From Beroe ovata (lineage: Eukaryota > Ctenophora > Nuda > Beroida > Beroidae): 64,000 bases of DNA. Below are positions 30,001 to 39,800 of the stretch, piece after piece (positions within the stretch are counted from its first letter, which is position 1; each line of letters opens with the position of its first letter). The position numbers and the translations under genes were made by a program. Under the pieces are notes generated by a model that saw only the letters and a program-made list of their open reading frames with translations, searched no databases and was not told where the DNA came from. Location: the NCBI GenBank assembly GCA_946803715.1, contig CAMPET010000085.1, forward strand, positions 3,576-67,575, in the 5' to 3' direction.

Positions 30001-33000
30001 TCATTTGATAGAAATAGAATTTCCTATCTTATTAAGTTATTAGATTGAAGGATAAGAATAAATAACATACTCTTCTCTAATCCAAGTTTCCAAAGATTGT
30101 CCAACTGCATAACAGAGAGTCAAAAATCCACCCACTTTAGTACTAGCTATAAAGGTTATCCTTACTTGTGTGCAAGTTGAACTGTAAAAATTATTGTGTT
30201 AGAGGATGAACAAGTCCAAAGTAAGATAAACTGATAAAGCACTTCCTTCTTGTGAAAAACACGCACCTATACTGATTTTTTTTCTATGTTTCTGGGTTCT
30301 CCTATGCTGACCGTATAAATACACTGTACCGTATAAATACACTGTACATGTTTATGTAAACTACCTATGAAATTCCCAACCATGATTAGAAAATGAACAA
30401 ACCAATTTGAAATCGGTCCAACTAGCTCTCTGTTTTGACGGATCTTTCCTGGGAATTTCTTTTCACTGAAATTTATGTAATGTTAACCCTCAGGTAGGTG
30501 ATCTTCTGATTAATCTATTGAAGATCTGAAGGGATGGAGAAGAGTTAAAACGTCCGTGCTTCATTGGTACAGCGAATTCAATAATTCACTGTACCAATGA
30601 AGCACGGTGGCAGCTCCTTGTTAATATAGAGCCTGTATAAAAGATTGGCAGATAACGCTTAAATTTCATGGAAGGCGGAAGCATACCTAGGCACTAGGCA
30701 CAAAAAACTAAAAATTTTGAACTTATCAAAGCTGAGTTTTGAACACTTATTATTGATTTTTTGAGTCTTCCAGATCACGCGTAGGTACTGTTTGTCGCAA
30801 TGCTCATTACAAACCTCTGACTTTCTATATCAAGCACCTCACTGTAAAGAGGAGGTCTCTGAGCTTCAGTGCTGAAACGTTGATTCATAGATTCATGAGC
30901 TCATATTATTGATGAGGGAATGACAGATATATGGGCGGCAGTAAGACAAACTTTGGGAAACTATGCCAGACTTTGGCAAAAAAGTGGGAATTCTTTGCCA
31001 AAGCTTGCCATAGTTTGCCATAATTTCCACAGGGTGTTAGACGGATAAGGGCACTTTCAACACCTATATAAGGACATTATTCTATCGACATTATTGTATG
31101 GACATTTCTATATGGGCATTATCATATGGGCATTGAAAACACTCATCAATACAATGCCCTACACAAACACCCATGTCAACGCTCGAAATAAAATTTGCAC
31201 GGAATTATTCCTCGGTCTTTATCAAATGATCCGGATATCAATGGTTGGCTAGATCAGGCCCACATCAATTGAAGAAATCAATGTAAGCAATCAAATCGAT
31301 ATATATCATCATTCATCAAGAACAAAACCTGGCAGTATGAGATTGATCTGATCCATTTTCCAAATGTTGCTGAACCCTGAGAGATGCGACAAAGATTACC
31401 TATTGATAATGTAGGACAGAGGTGTGTTCTAATTCTTGTATTGGGGTTTTTAGAGAAGTACGTAAAATTCAAACGCTTTTTGTTATCACAACAAAATAAA
31501 CAAATACCTTATTACAAGAAAATAAGGTTGTCAAGGTTACATATTTCTAACGAAAACACTTCTCTGACAGACTGCATACATACTAATAGCAATACATACT
31601 AATACTTAATAGTAACGTAATTGGTAGGTAGTCTATTTTCGATGCAAAATTGAATGTTTTGAGTCGAGTTTCTGGAGAATGAAATAGAAAGTAGGATTGT
31701 AAGAGGAGTGTTAGGATTCGATTTTGGAAATGTGATATTGAACATGTACCTACTTTAAAGTTTACGGTATTTTCAGCTCAATTCAATTCAACTCTCTTCT
31801 TTCTAAATTAAAGTTGCTCATAAGAGGGTTTTCTTAAGATAAGGTTGGTAAAAATATAGGGACACTTAATTAAGGTGAAGTTTGACTCCATAACCTATTT
31901 TGCTACCTCCTTAATAAGTGAAGGACTAAAAGATCCCTTATCAAGTTATTAATTATCAAGTTACATAATATGATTCACCTACATCATTGATCTCTCCTCT
32001 TTGCTAGGTGCTTGGGAAACGCCCAAATCATCTTCATTTTTCAGACCACTTCCCTCATTAACCTCATCATCTTTTCGAGTTCCCTCTGACTTCATATCAG
32101 ATCCTTCTGTAACCACAGCCTTCGTTTTACTATACTCTTCATCAGGTTTGTCATTTTTGGATGCTGAACCAACTTTTAGGTCAATATCATCTATGACAAT
32201 CGCATCACCATTTCCAATGGCTGTGTTTGATTCCTGCGATCTATCAATACCTGAGTGATTTGGTTGCATTATGCATTATGCATTATTTGCGTGGTTTAAT
32301 TTATTGTCTAAGACAAAGCAATAGTTCAGCTCGTTGTTCAAAGCAACTTAGGCCTATTACTGAGACTGAGTGCAATTTAACACTGCCAAGAATTTATTGT
32401 TCGCCATTCATAACACTGGGGAGCTGGGGAGACACGCCCCTTCACTGGGCAGAAAAGATATAGGTAAGCGTTGGCCGACGGCCGTGGCCAATAGCCATAC
32501 AGCTCCTCACAGACCACAGGAACTTGGTGGGACTTAGCCAGTACGGGTAAAAGCTCTAAACTAAGTTAAGATGAGAAAGTATGTCACTTCCTCTCAATGC
32601 ACCATGCTCTGAGAAACAACTAGAGTGGAAAACTTACATATTCAGGTACCTATCACAGCTTTTAGACGTGATTGTAGAAAATTTCAATCTAGGCGTTATA
32701 CCAATGCTGTAAACCGCAACTGCACCCCTCTTAAGGAAGTGCTGATCCCAGCAGAAGTTCTAGGAAGCTAGAGTTCTATCAGTCATAGAGAGCTTGGCTC
32801 CCATCCAGGTATATTCGACTGACTGAAGCATTCTCAGTACTCGAGAGGGGGTTACAGGACTCATTTCTTATCCAGGTCTAATCGTGCTGTGGACCACAGC
32901 CTGTGGTAAAGCTCAAATCTTCCCCCATGCCCATGTGAACCTTTCAAGGAAAGTGCCCTTTTTGTAGCAAGGAAGTAGGCAATAGTGAAAGCCAAAGGGG

Positions 33001-34241
33001 CAATCTATGTAAGTGCATTTTAATTGCAGATAACAAGCTACAAGCTAAGTGAAGGATTCCAAAGACTTCTATTGAGTTTTGAAATCTGCAAGTGAGCAAT
33101 GCATGTCTATTTATGCAGTCGTTTTATGAAACCATTTTTGTGAAACTTGATGGTAGGTACCCAGGCACTTAATTGAGCAATTAGAAGTCGGAAAGATCAT
33201 TTGAAAAACTAATACTTACCGTCTTGTGCTGAATTTGCTGAATCCAGGATAACAATATTGTCTCTGAAGTCTGTCATAAAATCGGATGGCAAAGTCGAAT
33301 CACTGAACAATTCATAAATTACACAAGCTAGGACATAAATGGCTGGCATTAAATGCAATAAAAATCACAATAAAGTTGTCTTCGCAGTAAGCAGCTCAAG
33401 GCCAACCAAAACCAATCAAACACTAGGCATTGACTTTCCCCAATATCTCAATGTCATCTTGAAGATGTGAAACCTTGGTGGCATGTTTGAGGGTGATATT
33501 CCTTGAACTAAGTCAGAGTCCCTGGATGCAGCATCAGTCTCAGAACTGGATACAACTGATGTAGCATTGGTGTACCGTTCCAAGTAATCAGCAACATTCC
33601 TGCAGTTATATTTTCATATTAATTTCATTCATTATTCCTGCTGTTAAATTTTCATATGAATTTCATTCATTATACTATTATATTGAACATCCACATTAAG
33701 TACATGGTGAATAAGTAACATGAAAACTTCACATGAATGGTGAGTACCTTGAAGATTCTGTATCACTCAGAAACTTTTCATTCCAATCAGCAAAACCTAT
33801 GAAGTATCAGAGGAAAGAATGCCAGATTTCAAGGTGTGTTAATATAATTCAACTACAGGATGAATACCTCATGTGCATGATATCATATATTAGCTGAAAA
33901 TAAGCTGTATAATGATCCCAAAATACTAAATGTATCTTACCACCAGTATGAACATAAATTCGGACTTTCTTTCCCTTTGACAAATCGTCCAACAAAATTG
34001 CCAAGTCTCCTGTGTCTTCCAGATCAGTTAGGTCCATACTTTGATCATCATTACATTTATAATGAAGACTGTAATCAGGTATGCTCTCATTCTTACAATG
34101 AGGTTTAAGCACCTTTGTCACAATTTGATCACGTAATGAGGACAACAAAGTATCAATATCATGTCCTGTGATCTTTAAGCGCTTCTTTTTATGAGGAGTC
34201 AAATGGAGACTGATATCCAGAACAATCTCATACATTTCCAT
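64..34241 (-). CDS. RNF213: RNF213/mysterin-like giant AAA+ ATPase and RING E3 ubiquitin ligase (3' partial)
   Basis: RNF213 proteins are giant cytosolic ubiquitin ligases built on a dynein-like AAA+ core. Dozens of short minus-strand exons with GT-AG borders spell family motifs in the right order: a carbohydrate-binding-like module (27.2-28.3 kb), helical stalk exons (16-26 kb), AAA modules with Walker A GETGCGKTR (about 13.0 kb) and GHPGSSKSLAK (about 10.0 kb), Walker B VFFDEANA and VVLDEIGLAEDS, the signature ISNWALDPAKMNRG (about 8.7 kb), then a C3HC4 RING (1.7-2.1 kb). About 400 residues after the RING are visible. The family's long C-terminal part, including the RZ finger, would lie beyond position 1. 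The last exon in the window is 64-235. The start at 34,241 is the first ATG of the most upstream exon I could chain, but the frame stays open upstream, so a further 5' exon is possible. Family identity is very secure; individual exon ends are by eye. Confidence 0.93.
1733..2075 (-). other. RNF213: C3HC4 RING finger of the RNF213-like protein (two exons)
   Basis: Exon 2,075-1,959 encodes WICAECHSV, then DCFHVFCPQC; exon 1,795-1,733 supplies RCSVCQADI (the first Arg/Gly codon spans the junction, phase 2). The spacing C-x2-C-x11-C-x-H-x2-C-x2-C...C-x2-C is a complete RING, with all eight zinc ligands present. It lies C-terminal to the AAA core as expected for RNF213, where the RING belongs to the E3 module. 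Recent work on vertebrate RNF213 assigns much of its ligase activity to sites outside the RING, so this domain need not be the only catalytic one. Confidence 0.85.
5620..5725. repeat. Short GC-rich inverted repeat in an RNF213-like intron
   Basis: CTGTGGAGCGCGC at 5,620 is inverted at 5,713-5,725 (GCGCGCTCCACAG). The intron from about 5,240 to 5,810 is unusually GC-rich compared with its neighbours, which suggests inserted DNA from roughly 5,338 onwards. No coding similarity or target duplication was found. Confidence 0.45.
8637..10086 (-). other. RNF213: RNF213-like AAA4 module: Walker A, Walker B and sensor exons
   Basis: Exon 10,086-9,928 carries LNIPLFIVGHPGSSKSLAK (Walker A with the unusual Ser-Ser-Lys-Ser of RNF213). 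A short exon near 9,130-9,222 reads CSPQSEAEGIEKTF. Exon 8,978-8,851 has VVVLDEIGLAEDSKKMPLKA (Walker B), and the exon at about 8,762-8,637 has GISNWALDPAKMNRG. This block is among the most conserved stretches of the family, and no catalytic residue appears lost. The intron between 9.22 and 9.93 kb is about 700 bases long and shows no coding content. Confidence 0.92.
11142..11537. mobile_element. Inverted-repeat element with internal 11-bp minisatellite and 8-bp target duplication
   Basis: Termini of about 33 bases, GGCATAAGTCCGTTTGCCAC onward to the run CCAGGCGC, are inverted at the two ends (11,142 and 11,537). The direct repeat TAAATAAC flanks the element (11,134-11,141 and 11,538-11,545). 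The whole interior (about 11,178-11,460) is a degenerate array of an 11-base unit like TAACGCCGGTC/TAATGCCGGTC. There is no ORF. The 8-base duplication suggests a hAT-like or similar transposase acting in trans. It lies in an RNF213-like intron. The N at 11,503 sits at the array/terminus boundary. Confidence 0.8.
12414..13098 (-). other. RNF213: RNF213-like AAA3 module: Walker A and Walker B exons
   Basis: Exon 13,098-12,990 ends in IPVVIMGETGCGKTR, a canonical Walker A P-loop. An exon near 12,890-12,775 continues LIAFMADIIKQS. Exon 12,541-12,414 ends in TIVFFDEANATSE, a Walker B with catalytic DE. The next exon, near 12,130-12,240, holds LRFIAAVNPYRKHTP, the sensor-1 asparagine motif. All key ATPase residues are present, so this module is predicted to bind and hydrolyse ATP, as the third AAA module does in characterised RNF213. 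Confidence 0.9.
14832..15649 (-). other. RNF213: Large RNF213-like exon with an AAA-type P-loop
   Basis: One 818-base exon, the longest in the gene. It encodes a helical segment (IAFTRLSIEELGEVLNKMH) and then an AAA-like core in which SSGNGKSRKAA looks like a divergent Walker A loop (GxGKS). It precedes the two better conserved AAA modules, so it probably corresponds to an early, weakly active or inactive AAA module of RNF213. The exon ends at FIFE followed by a GTAAGA donor. Its acceptor at about 15,650 lies only some ten bases from an inverted-repeat insertion. Confidence 0.65.
15659..15842. mobile_element. Small GC-rich inverted-repeat element next to a splice acceptor
   Basis: GGGCGCTGGCAAGCGC near 15,667 is answered by GCGCTTGCCAGCC ending near 15,842. 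The flanks CTGATATAT (15,650-15,658) and CTAATATAT (15,843-15,851) look like an imperfect 9-base target duplication. The interior contains GC-rich runs (GGCCCGTAGGGCC) unlike the surrounding AT-rich DNA. It lies immediately upstream, on the minus strand, of the acceptor of the large RNF213-like exon. An ambiguous base at 15,852 marks its outer edge. Confidence 0.6.
17942..18792. mobile_element. Probable fold-back element with internal ~30-bp tandem repeats
   Basis: AGTGCAACGTGCATTAAT at 17,942 is matched by its inverted form ending in GCACGTTGCACT at 18,792. Weaker similarity extends inwards (TGCATTAATGTCGATGTCAG against its counterpart near 18,740). Between about 18,195 and 18,700 lies a degenerate array of units such as GAGCTAGCGATACTACTTCT. 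The short direct repeat CATAA is present at both flanks (about 17,930 and 18,800) and may be a target duplication. No transposase ORF is present. The element lies in an intron of the RNF213-like gene. Confidence 0.6.
20648..20773. repeat. Nested palindromic hairpin element
   Basis: GTGCACGGTGCG at 20,648 is inverted at 20,762-20,773 (CGCACCGTGCA). Inside it, 20,666-20,702 is a perfect palindrome with 18-base arms around one central base (arm CGCACCATGCACTAACGC). A short T/A-rich repeat (AGTTTAATAGTTTAATAGTT) lies near 20,725-20,745. It is probably a tiny fold-back element in an RNF213-like intron. No function is evident. Confidence 0.65.
23717..23763. repeat. (CCCGATTA)n minisatellite in an RNF213-like intron
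   Basis: About six tandem copies of an 8-base unit CCCGATTA (one variant CCCGATAA); a further CCCGATTACCCGAC lies near 23,912. No coding content. Confidence 0.9.
25495..26067. mobile_element. Tc1/mariner-like MITE with ~130-bp terminal inverted repeats
   Basis: The left arm begins CAGGGTGTGTCAAAA and the right arm ends TTTTGACACATCCTG. The two arms (about 25,495-25,625 and 25,938-26,067) are inverted copies with few mismatches over roughly 130 bases. TA precedes the left end, while the right flank is CA, so the target duplication may have decayed. The interior holds a (GT)n run at 25,817-25,838 and no transposase. The element is in an RNF213-like intron between exons at 26,190 and 25,418. 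The superfamily call rests on the terminal sequence style only. Confidence 0.72.
27220..28316 (-). other. RNF213: CBM20/E-set-like module of the RNF213-like protein (two exons)
   Basis: Two exons, 28,316-28,218 and 27,443-27,220, joined in phase 2. The first reads VRITFIAST...LCYAVGHPLRTW, matching the opening strands of a CBM20 starch-binding-type domain, where a Gly-x-x-x-Leu-x-x-Trp turn is typical. The second contains KLYYKLYNYKIRDG, resembling the Tyr-Lys-Tyr strand of such domains. Vertebrate RNF213 has a predicted CBM20 near its N-terminus, so position and pattern agree. The intron between the exons holds a hAT-type element at 27,660-28,029. Assignment to CBM20 is by eye; a structural prediction would decide it. 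Confidence 0.55.
27660..28029. mobile_element. Non-autonomous hAT-type MITE with 8-bp target duplication
   Basis: The 370-base element starts CAGGCACGTAGCCAGACA and ends in the complement, TGTCTACGTGCCTG. It is flanked on both sides by the exact direct repeat GTATGAAC (27,652-27,659 and 28,030-28,037). An 8-bp target duplication and termini beginning CAG are hallmarks of the hAT superfamily. The interior is G/C-rich near both ends and has no transposase ORF. It sits in an intron of the RNF213-like gene between the two carbohydrate-module exons. The intact duplication suggests a fairly recent insertion. Confidence 0.88.
28060..30960. repeat. Tandem segmental duplication spanning one RNF213-like exon
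   Basis: Segment A (about 28,060-29,440, with a tail at 29,730-29,800) and segment B (about 29,880-30,960) are near-identical over most of their length. B lacks about 410 bases present in A (28,511-28,921), with a clean junction at the sequence TTTATGTAA. Each segment contains the 99-base carbohydrate-module exon (A: 28,218-28,316; B: 30,071-30,169) and a 50-base hairpin (A: 29,123-29,172; B: 30,556-30,605). A lone N at 29,804 lies between the segments, so the join may be imperfectly assembled. Confidence 0.9.
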
Positions 34242-34549
34242 ATTTGCATTGCCGTTCTGAGCTGATTTGAAAGTAATTGACTTAAATTATGCTTTGCATC
34301 ATTTATTGGAAATTCAACAAAGTGAACAATAAATATAATCTATGATATAAAGGAAGAAGGCACTACATATAGAAAATCAATTCTGCTGTTTGCAAATAAC
34401 TCAACACCAGGTGGTAGAAAAAGTATTCGGCTTTGGACAATTATTTCGGATGTTTGGTTAAGGTCTTGGATTTTATTAATCGGCATCCAAGGTCTGGGGA
34501 AAGATGCAAAATCAATTATTCAATTATATGGTGTAGCAGAAATTTGCAT

Positions 34550-35240
34550 GCATTTTAGGAGTTGCACGCAGAAGTTTGCGCCGCGCGCGCAAAACGAAAT
34601 TCTCGACAGAGTTTATTATCGATCGACAAGCATGCTGCTGATTGAATGTTTCTGTCCACTGTTTAGTTTCTTGCGCCGCGCCGCGCGAATGTGCACAGTA
34701 CTTTGCGCGCCCCTCTTCTACTCAGTGAACTGAAAAGTCGCGTCGTAGAAAGGACCAAACCACGGATCAGACGCGCAGCGCGCGCGGAGTATATTTTGGG
34801 TCACGCAGCGCGGCCGCGGGAACACGCGCGCAAAAAACAGTGGACAAATATAACATCCAATAAGTTGTTCCCGCGCTGCGTGACCCAAATACTCCGCGCG
34901 CGCTGCGCCGCTGCGCGTCTCCTTGTAGGATTTTACCCTACCGTCGGTGCGCGCGATTTTCAATCCGCCCCGACGGATAAAATCCCGCCAGCAAAGGTAG
35001 GGTGAAATCCTACAACGCGTCTCCGTGGTTTGGACTTTTCCGTTCACTGAGTAAAACAGGGGCGCGCAACTGCAACGTGTGCACATCAAAAGTCCAAACG
35101 ATATAACATCCGGCAAGCTTCAAGTTTGGCGTTCGCGTTAATTTGTAGGATTTTACCCTACCGTCGGTGCGCGCAATTCTCATTCCGCCCCGATAATGCG
35201 GGGATAACATCCGGCAAGTCCACCGCAAGAAACAGTGGAC
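34550..35240. repeat. GC-rich modular repeat cluster upstream of the RNF213-like gene
   Basis: This stretch is a mosaic of short modules of about 20-35 bases, several on both strands: CGACAG...ATCGATCGACAA, a module around CTGCGTGACCCAAATACTCC, ACAGTGGACAAATATAACATCC, TTCACTGAGTA...CAGGGGCGCGCAAC, and TGTAGGATTTTACCCTACCG. The same modules recur at 53.4-54.4 and 55.6-55.7 kb in different order and orientation. Runs of GCGCGC separate them. Short open frames here are by-products of the high GC content and I do not consider them genes. Confidence 0.75.
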
Positions 35241-35763
35241 CTGTGCACTCCTCAGCTTAACAACATTAACACAGCTTAACAACACCAACTATATGACATC
35301 CTTGGGGAGAGGACAAATTAAGGATCTAGAAAGGGGCAACAAAATGGAGTCATGAATCTATTTTGATCTTGATATGAAATCAATAATATATTGATGATTG
35401 ACACCTGCTGATACTGAGATCCACATCGCAGTTGACAGGAGAGGGCCTTACATCTGTAGGGTAACCGCTGATGATTCACAGTTTAGATTCTTCCCTCTCT
35501 TATGCCGATCCTTGGATTAGAAAATCGATATCCAGTATTTTGCTATGTTTGCAGTATACCCAAACACCTCTATAGATAAGACTTTGGAATATCTGATAAG
35601 ACAACACAACATTCACAATCTCCCCATTATTTCTAAATAAATAACTAAAAGGTTATCTTTATTAGATGAGGATAGATTAAAAATCAAAATCATGTTATCA
35701 TTTAAAAGTAAACAATTCAATGAATTGTCTGCACTACATGTTTACAACAAATAGTTAGTCCTG

Positions 35764-36835
35764 TTATGGTGATCTTGAAAACATATGCTCCAGAAGTGAG
35801 ATTTGCATTTTTTCGTTTTCCAAACACTGCCACAACAAAGAAGATGAAGCCCCTGCCTTTGTGACAGGGTCTGCTAGCTGAAGATCAGTAGGAATCCAGA
35901 CAAGCACTACCTCATCTTGGTTAAATATTTGTCTTAATGACGCCAAAGCTATCCTCAACCCTTTATCAATGGTATTTGTTGTACGAACAGCATCATACAG
36001 GGATATACAGTCTGTGAACCAGCTTACTTCCAGCCTCTTCTGTCCACAAGTAATCTCAATGAGCTGTTGACTGATAAGATCAGCCGCATCTATGGCATTG
36101 ACCATTGACCAACTTTCTGCTGCAAGAGTACTCTTAAATATCTTTTTGATTTTCTTACTCTACCACGTCAGTGGACAGGTCCTCCCATGTTTATCGGCAA
36201 TAAAAATGATATGACCCCCCTGTGATGAACCATCCAACAAGTTTCCAAATGATACATCACTAAACACTGGTAAACATGCATCTTTCATTACTATTATGGT
36301 AAACTTTACATTCAACCGATTGCCTTTCATGAACTTCATTGTCTTGTTCACGATTTTTAAGTCTTTCACTGCGCCTCAAGAATAAGAATTAGTAGCATGA
36401 TATGCTCCATAACAAATGTCTGGTCTTGTCTGAGCAGCAACCCAAAGATACTGGCCTGCTATTGCTCTTATCTCTATTTTCTCTGGGTCACTGAGAGTAC
36501 TGTTATTCCTATTCAATCTCTCCATATTGATTCGAATTGGTTCACTTTGATCTACATGAAGTGCTATAACCCCCATCAGCACTTTTTTCTCCAGAAAATA
36601 AAAGAAAGATTTGTCCAGTTCAGACAACCTCATACCCAGGTTTAGGAGAGCCTTCTTAAGAGCTTGATGCCATCTTCTAGGACTATCCACTAATCCATAG
36701 ATGCTCTTGAGGAGTTTCCATAGCTTATATGTTCCAGCTTCTTTGGGCGGTTTAGTGTACAGTTCCCTCTCAATAGGTTCTCCTTGCAGGAATGTGGCCT
36801 GTAGTCTGTACGTCTATATGCTGTATGGTCCATTC
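35764..36835 (-). mobile_element. Degenerate Ty1/copia retrotransposon fragment (reverse transcriptase and RNase H)
   Basis: Read on the minus strand, 36,835 to 36,376 encodes copia-type reverse transcriptase pieces: ATFLQGEPIEREL, KPPKEAGTYKLWKLLKSIYG, DKSFFYF, then QYLWVAAQTRPDICYG. Positions 36,105-35,764 encode RNase H-like and C-terminal motifs such as VNAIDAADLISQQL and WIPTDLQLADPVTKAG. Frames shift between the pieces, stops interrupt them, and the part between the reverse transcriptase HVD motif and the LSDPEKIEIRAIAGQ region is deleted. No LTRs or integrase were seen. The wording of the motifs resembles GalEa-type copia elements of aquatic animals. It is a dead copy, not expected to be active. 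Confidence 0.85.
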
Positions 36836-36859
36836 ATGCGATTGAGTTATCATAACTAC

Positions 36860-39800
36860 CAACCTTATAGTGTCTTTGGGGTAAAATCCCGCCAAACAAT
36901 TAAAAATATAAGTTATGGAAAAGGTGATTTCTTTGTTTTAGATATTTTTACTCATGTCCTTTGACATGAAGCAACAAAAACACGAAGCCGGTATGGCGTA
37001 CAATAGGGAGGTTGAGGTTAGGAAGGAGCACACAGCATTACCTGTGTACACAACATTACCTGTGTACACAGCATTACCTGTGTACTCTATAGACTGTGTC
37101 CTAGTCTCAGGAGAGTGTCTTCAGCCAGGCTTGATGGTGGTCATGCTGAAGCATAGAGGTTTCTGCCTTTTCCTATACTCAAGGCTGATGGTTTCATTTG
37201 TTAAGTATTTAACTTTTCTGGTTTGGTAAAACATATCAAAGCAAAGTATTATATCCAAGTCCAATTATTTGAGTCCTTTGGCGATTGTTTTGTGTCAGTG
37301 TGGCAATCTGACATATGGCCAGCTAAGGTGGGATGAATGGGGTGTGACCACTAAGCTGCTGACTTGCAAATTTGTGGACTGGCTGGGTTGGGCTAATGAG
37401 CTGAGCACCAAGAATTCCCATCTTAAAAAGTTAAAACAAGCTTTATCTGCAGCAGACCTTGTTCCATCTTTACTGTGCAGATAACTCTACAGTGCAAACT
37501 CAGGGTATAGGTCTGTTGATCTCCTCTTCTCACTCTTCTCAGTTCTGGTTCTCACTGTTCTCAGTTCTGAAGACTCTGTCTCTCCTTAGTCCTAGCTCCT
37601 GATGATATTCATCCACACCCTCCTGCTATCATCTTACTGATTGAGTTGATGAGGTTCTGATCCTAATTTGTTGGAGCTTGTTCCTCTCTATCAACATTCC
37701 CATGAAAATCAAACAATAAAGAAAATAGTTTAAAATTTAGAATTATATTCCCCACAGTTCATTAATGAATCTTGTCATGTAATTATGATCAGGACCACAA
37801 TCTTTTATTTTTTGGGAAATTACAAAAAGCATTAGTGCATTAAGGGGTGATAACAAAATTCAACATGATAGGTACCAAGCTCACGATAATTATTCTTGAA
37901 TTGTACAACAGGCAACTTGTGCCTAAGAGAGGGAATAATCAAAACTGTGAATCATCAGCAGTTACCATACAGATGTAAGGCGTCAACTGTGATATTGATA
38001 TTAGCATCAGCATTCAGCAGGTGGCAAGAAAGAACGGAGAGAAGTTGATATTATGCTGATATTGAACACGATAAGTATCCCCAAGTATCCACTATCCCAT
38101 CAGCTCATCAGTAATGAACTAACGAAGAATATGATTAATGGTAATGTTTTCATCAAGAAAGTTTGAGAAGATCATTAACATTTGTCAGAAGAGTAGACTT
38201 CATGAGATCTTTGCTCCAAAGGTAAGCAATTTCCTATCAACAAGGATTCATCAATTCAAAGTTATTATTGTACTTACCAGAAATAAAAAAAAACTAAGTT
38301 GCATTGGGATGATACTATTGGAAGTGTTTCTCTTATTGAAAAGAACTTCGGAATCTCTATCTTTTTACGAATTTTCTTGACAGTGACACGCGATGTGCAT
38401 GTAGGTAAATAACTCGAAAATTATTGGAGATGAAGACTGACCTTTATATGTACTTTAGAGGTGTGTTGTGCACGCACACTGCACAGGACTTATAAAGAGT
38501 CACTATATTCCATACAGATGTCGACTGCGCAGCAGGAGACGTCTATATGATTGAGACTGCAAAGCGAAGCTGAGCCGAGTGCTCTAAATAAGTCCTGGCT
38601 TTAGCAATAGCTTCTTAAGTACTAGGTAAAGTAGTCAAACGAAAAAAAGTTGTGAACATTCTTAGTTGAAAAGTTGAAATATGGATGCATAAATTGACTT
38701 TGCTAATGCAAGATGCCACAGTTAAATGAAGGCAAATTGCCTGCTAGAAGATGAAACATGACAATCATGTAGCAGTATGACAATCATGAAATAAATTTGA
38801 TGTAACTGTATAGCTATCCTCAAAAACAAGTGATCGGCACACATTCTGTACTGGTTTATAACCGTTTCCGTTCCATCTTAATCCTATCAAAAGCACGATT
38901 AATTCAGAAACATAGAAAGTGTAAACTTGTAAAGTAACAGAATCAATATGTTGGGAGCTGAACAATTCGACTGAGAGAACTGGACAACGCGTCATGAACA
39001 TTAAACTGCACAAGAAATTCCCACACCACCGATCAAAACACACTCACACACATTACACACACAACAGTAAGCAGAAGCAAATCATTACAAGAGAAATGGA
39101 ATTGTATAGTGAACACATTCCTGTGCAAAGCAAAATAACTGCACACCATACATTCACACACTGAACTCATGATAACCAATGCACAGAATGAACGGTTACC
39201 AAACAAAACCATATATGGTGAAATTAAAGCAATCAAGAGTTTTTCCCACGATGTCACGATGTATGAGTCACGTGATTTATCAAATAATTTCCCGCAGTGA
39301 TTACCCTCTGTTATTACAAAGCCACAGCTTCATTTGCTATGAGAAAACACTGTTGCTACACACATTTTACGAAATATTGAGTGTCCAGTAGTTTTACACG
39401 ACAATATAATGTGCGTCTGCGCGCACCTCTATTTTCTAGCCACACGACGTCTTTATGTGCGTGAGACAACTATATAAGTTTAATGTTTAAACCTATAAGT
39501 GCTTTGGGGTAAATCGTTGAATATGAAGATATGACAAAGAAAGAAAGTATTATAAAGAACTGGCGTCAATTATAGAATATGGTGTCAAGGGATTCTCTGC
39601 TATCCCTTCTTCAATATGTTGTTCCTCACAGCAACATGTTTATATTTTGAAGAAGGTATAGGCTATAGGTAGATACCTATGCAATATTCATTTATTATTA
39701 ATCACACTTATATATCTCTTAAGAGATCCTTCTTTTCTGAAGTTTTATATCTTCTCCGTTCTCTTAATTATTATTCCCTGCCTTCTTCTAGAACTCGGGA

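Larger units (their letters stand above)
26190..34241 (-). other. RNF213: RNF213-like N-terminal exon chain with phase-consistent splicing
   Basis: Exons read 34,241-33,941, 33,796-33,748, 33,599-33,474, 33,302-33,220, 32,250-31,983, 31,376-31,329, 28,316-28,218, 27,443-27,220 and 26,377-26,190. Every junction has AG/GT borders and the reading phase carries through all nine, which is strong support for one transcript. The first exon encodes a compact alpha/beta-like segment ending in an acidic stretch and VRIYVHTG, which looks like a ubiquitin-like or PB1-type fold (inference from pattern only). The next exons are Ser/Asp/Glu/Lys-rich and probably disordered. A carbohydrate-binding-like module then follows, as in the N-terminal part of known RNF213 proteins. 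Confidence 0.75.

Noticed and set aside
34691-35116. Overlapping Arg/Ala-rich open frames on both strands
   Set aside because: Caused by GCGCGC-rich modular repeats; the encoded strings repeat at the other clusters in all frames.
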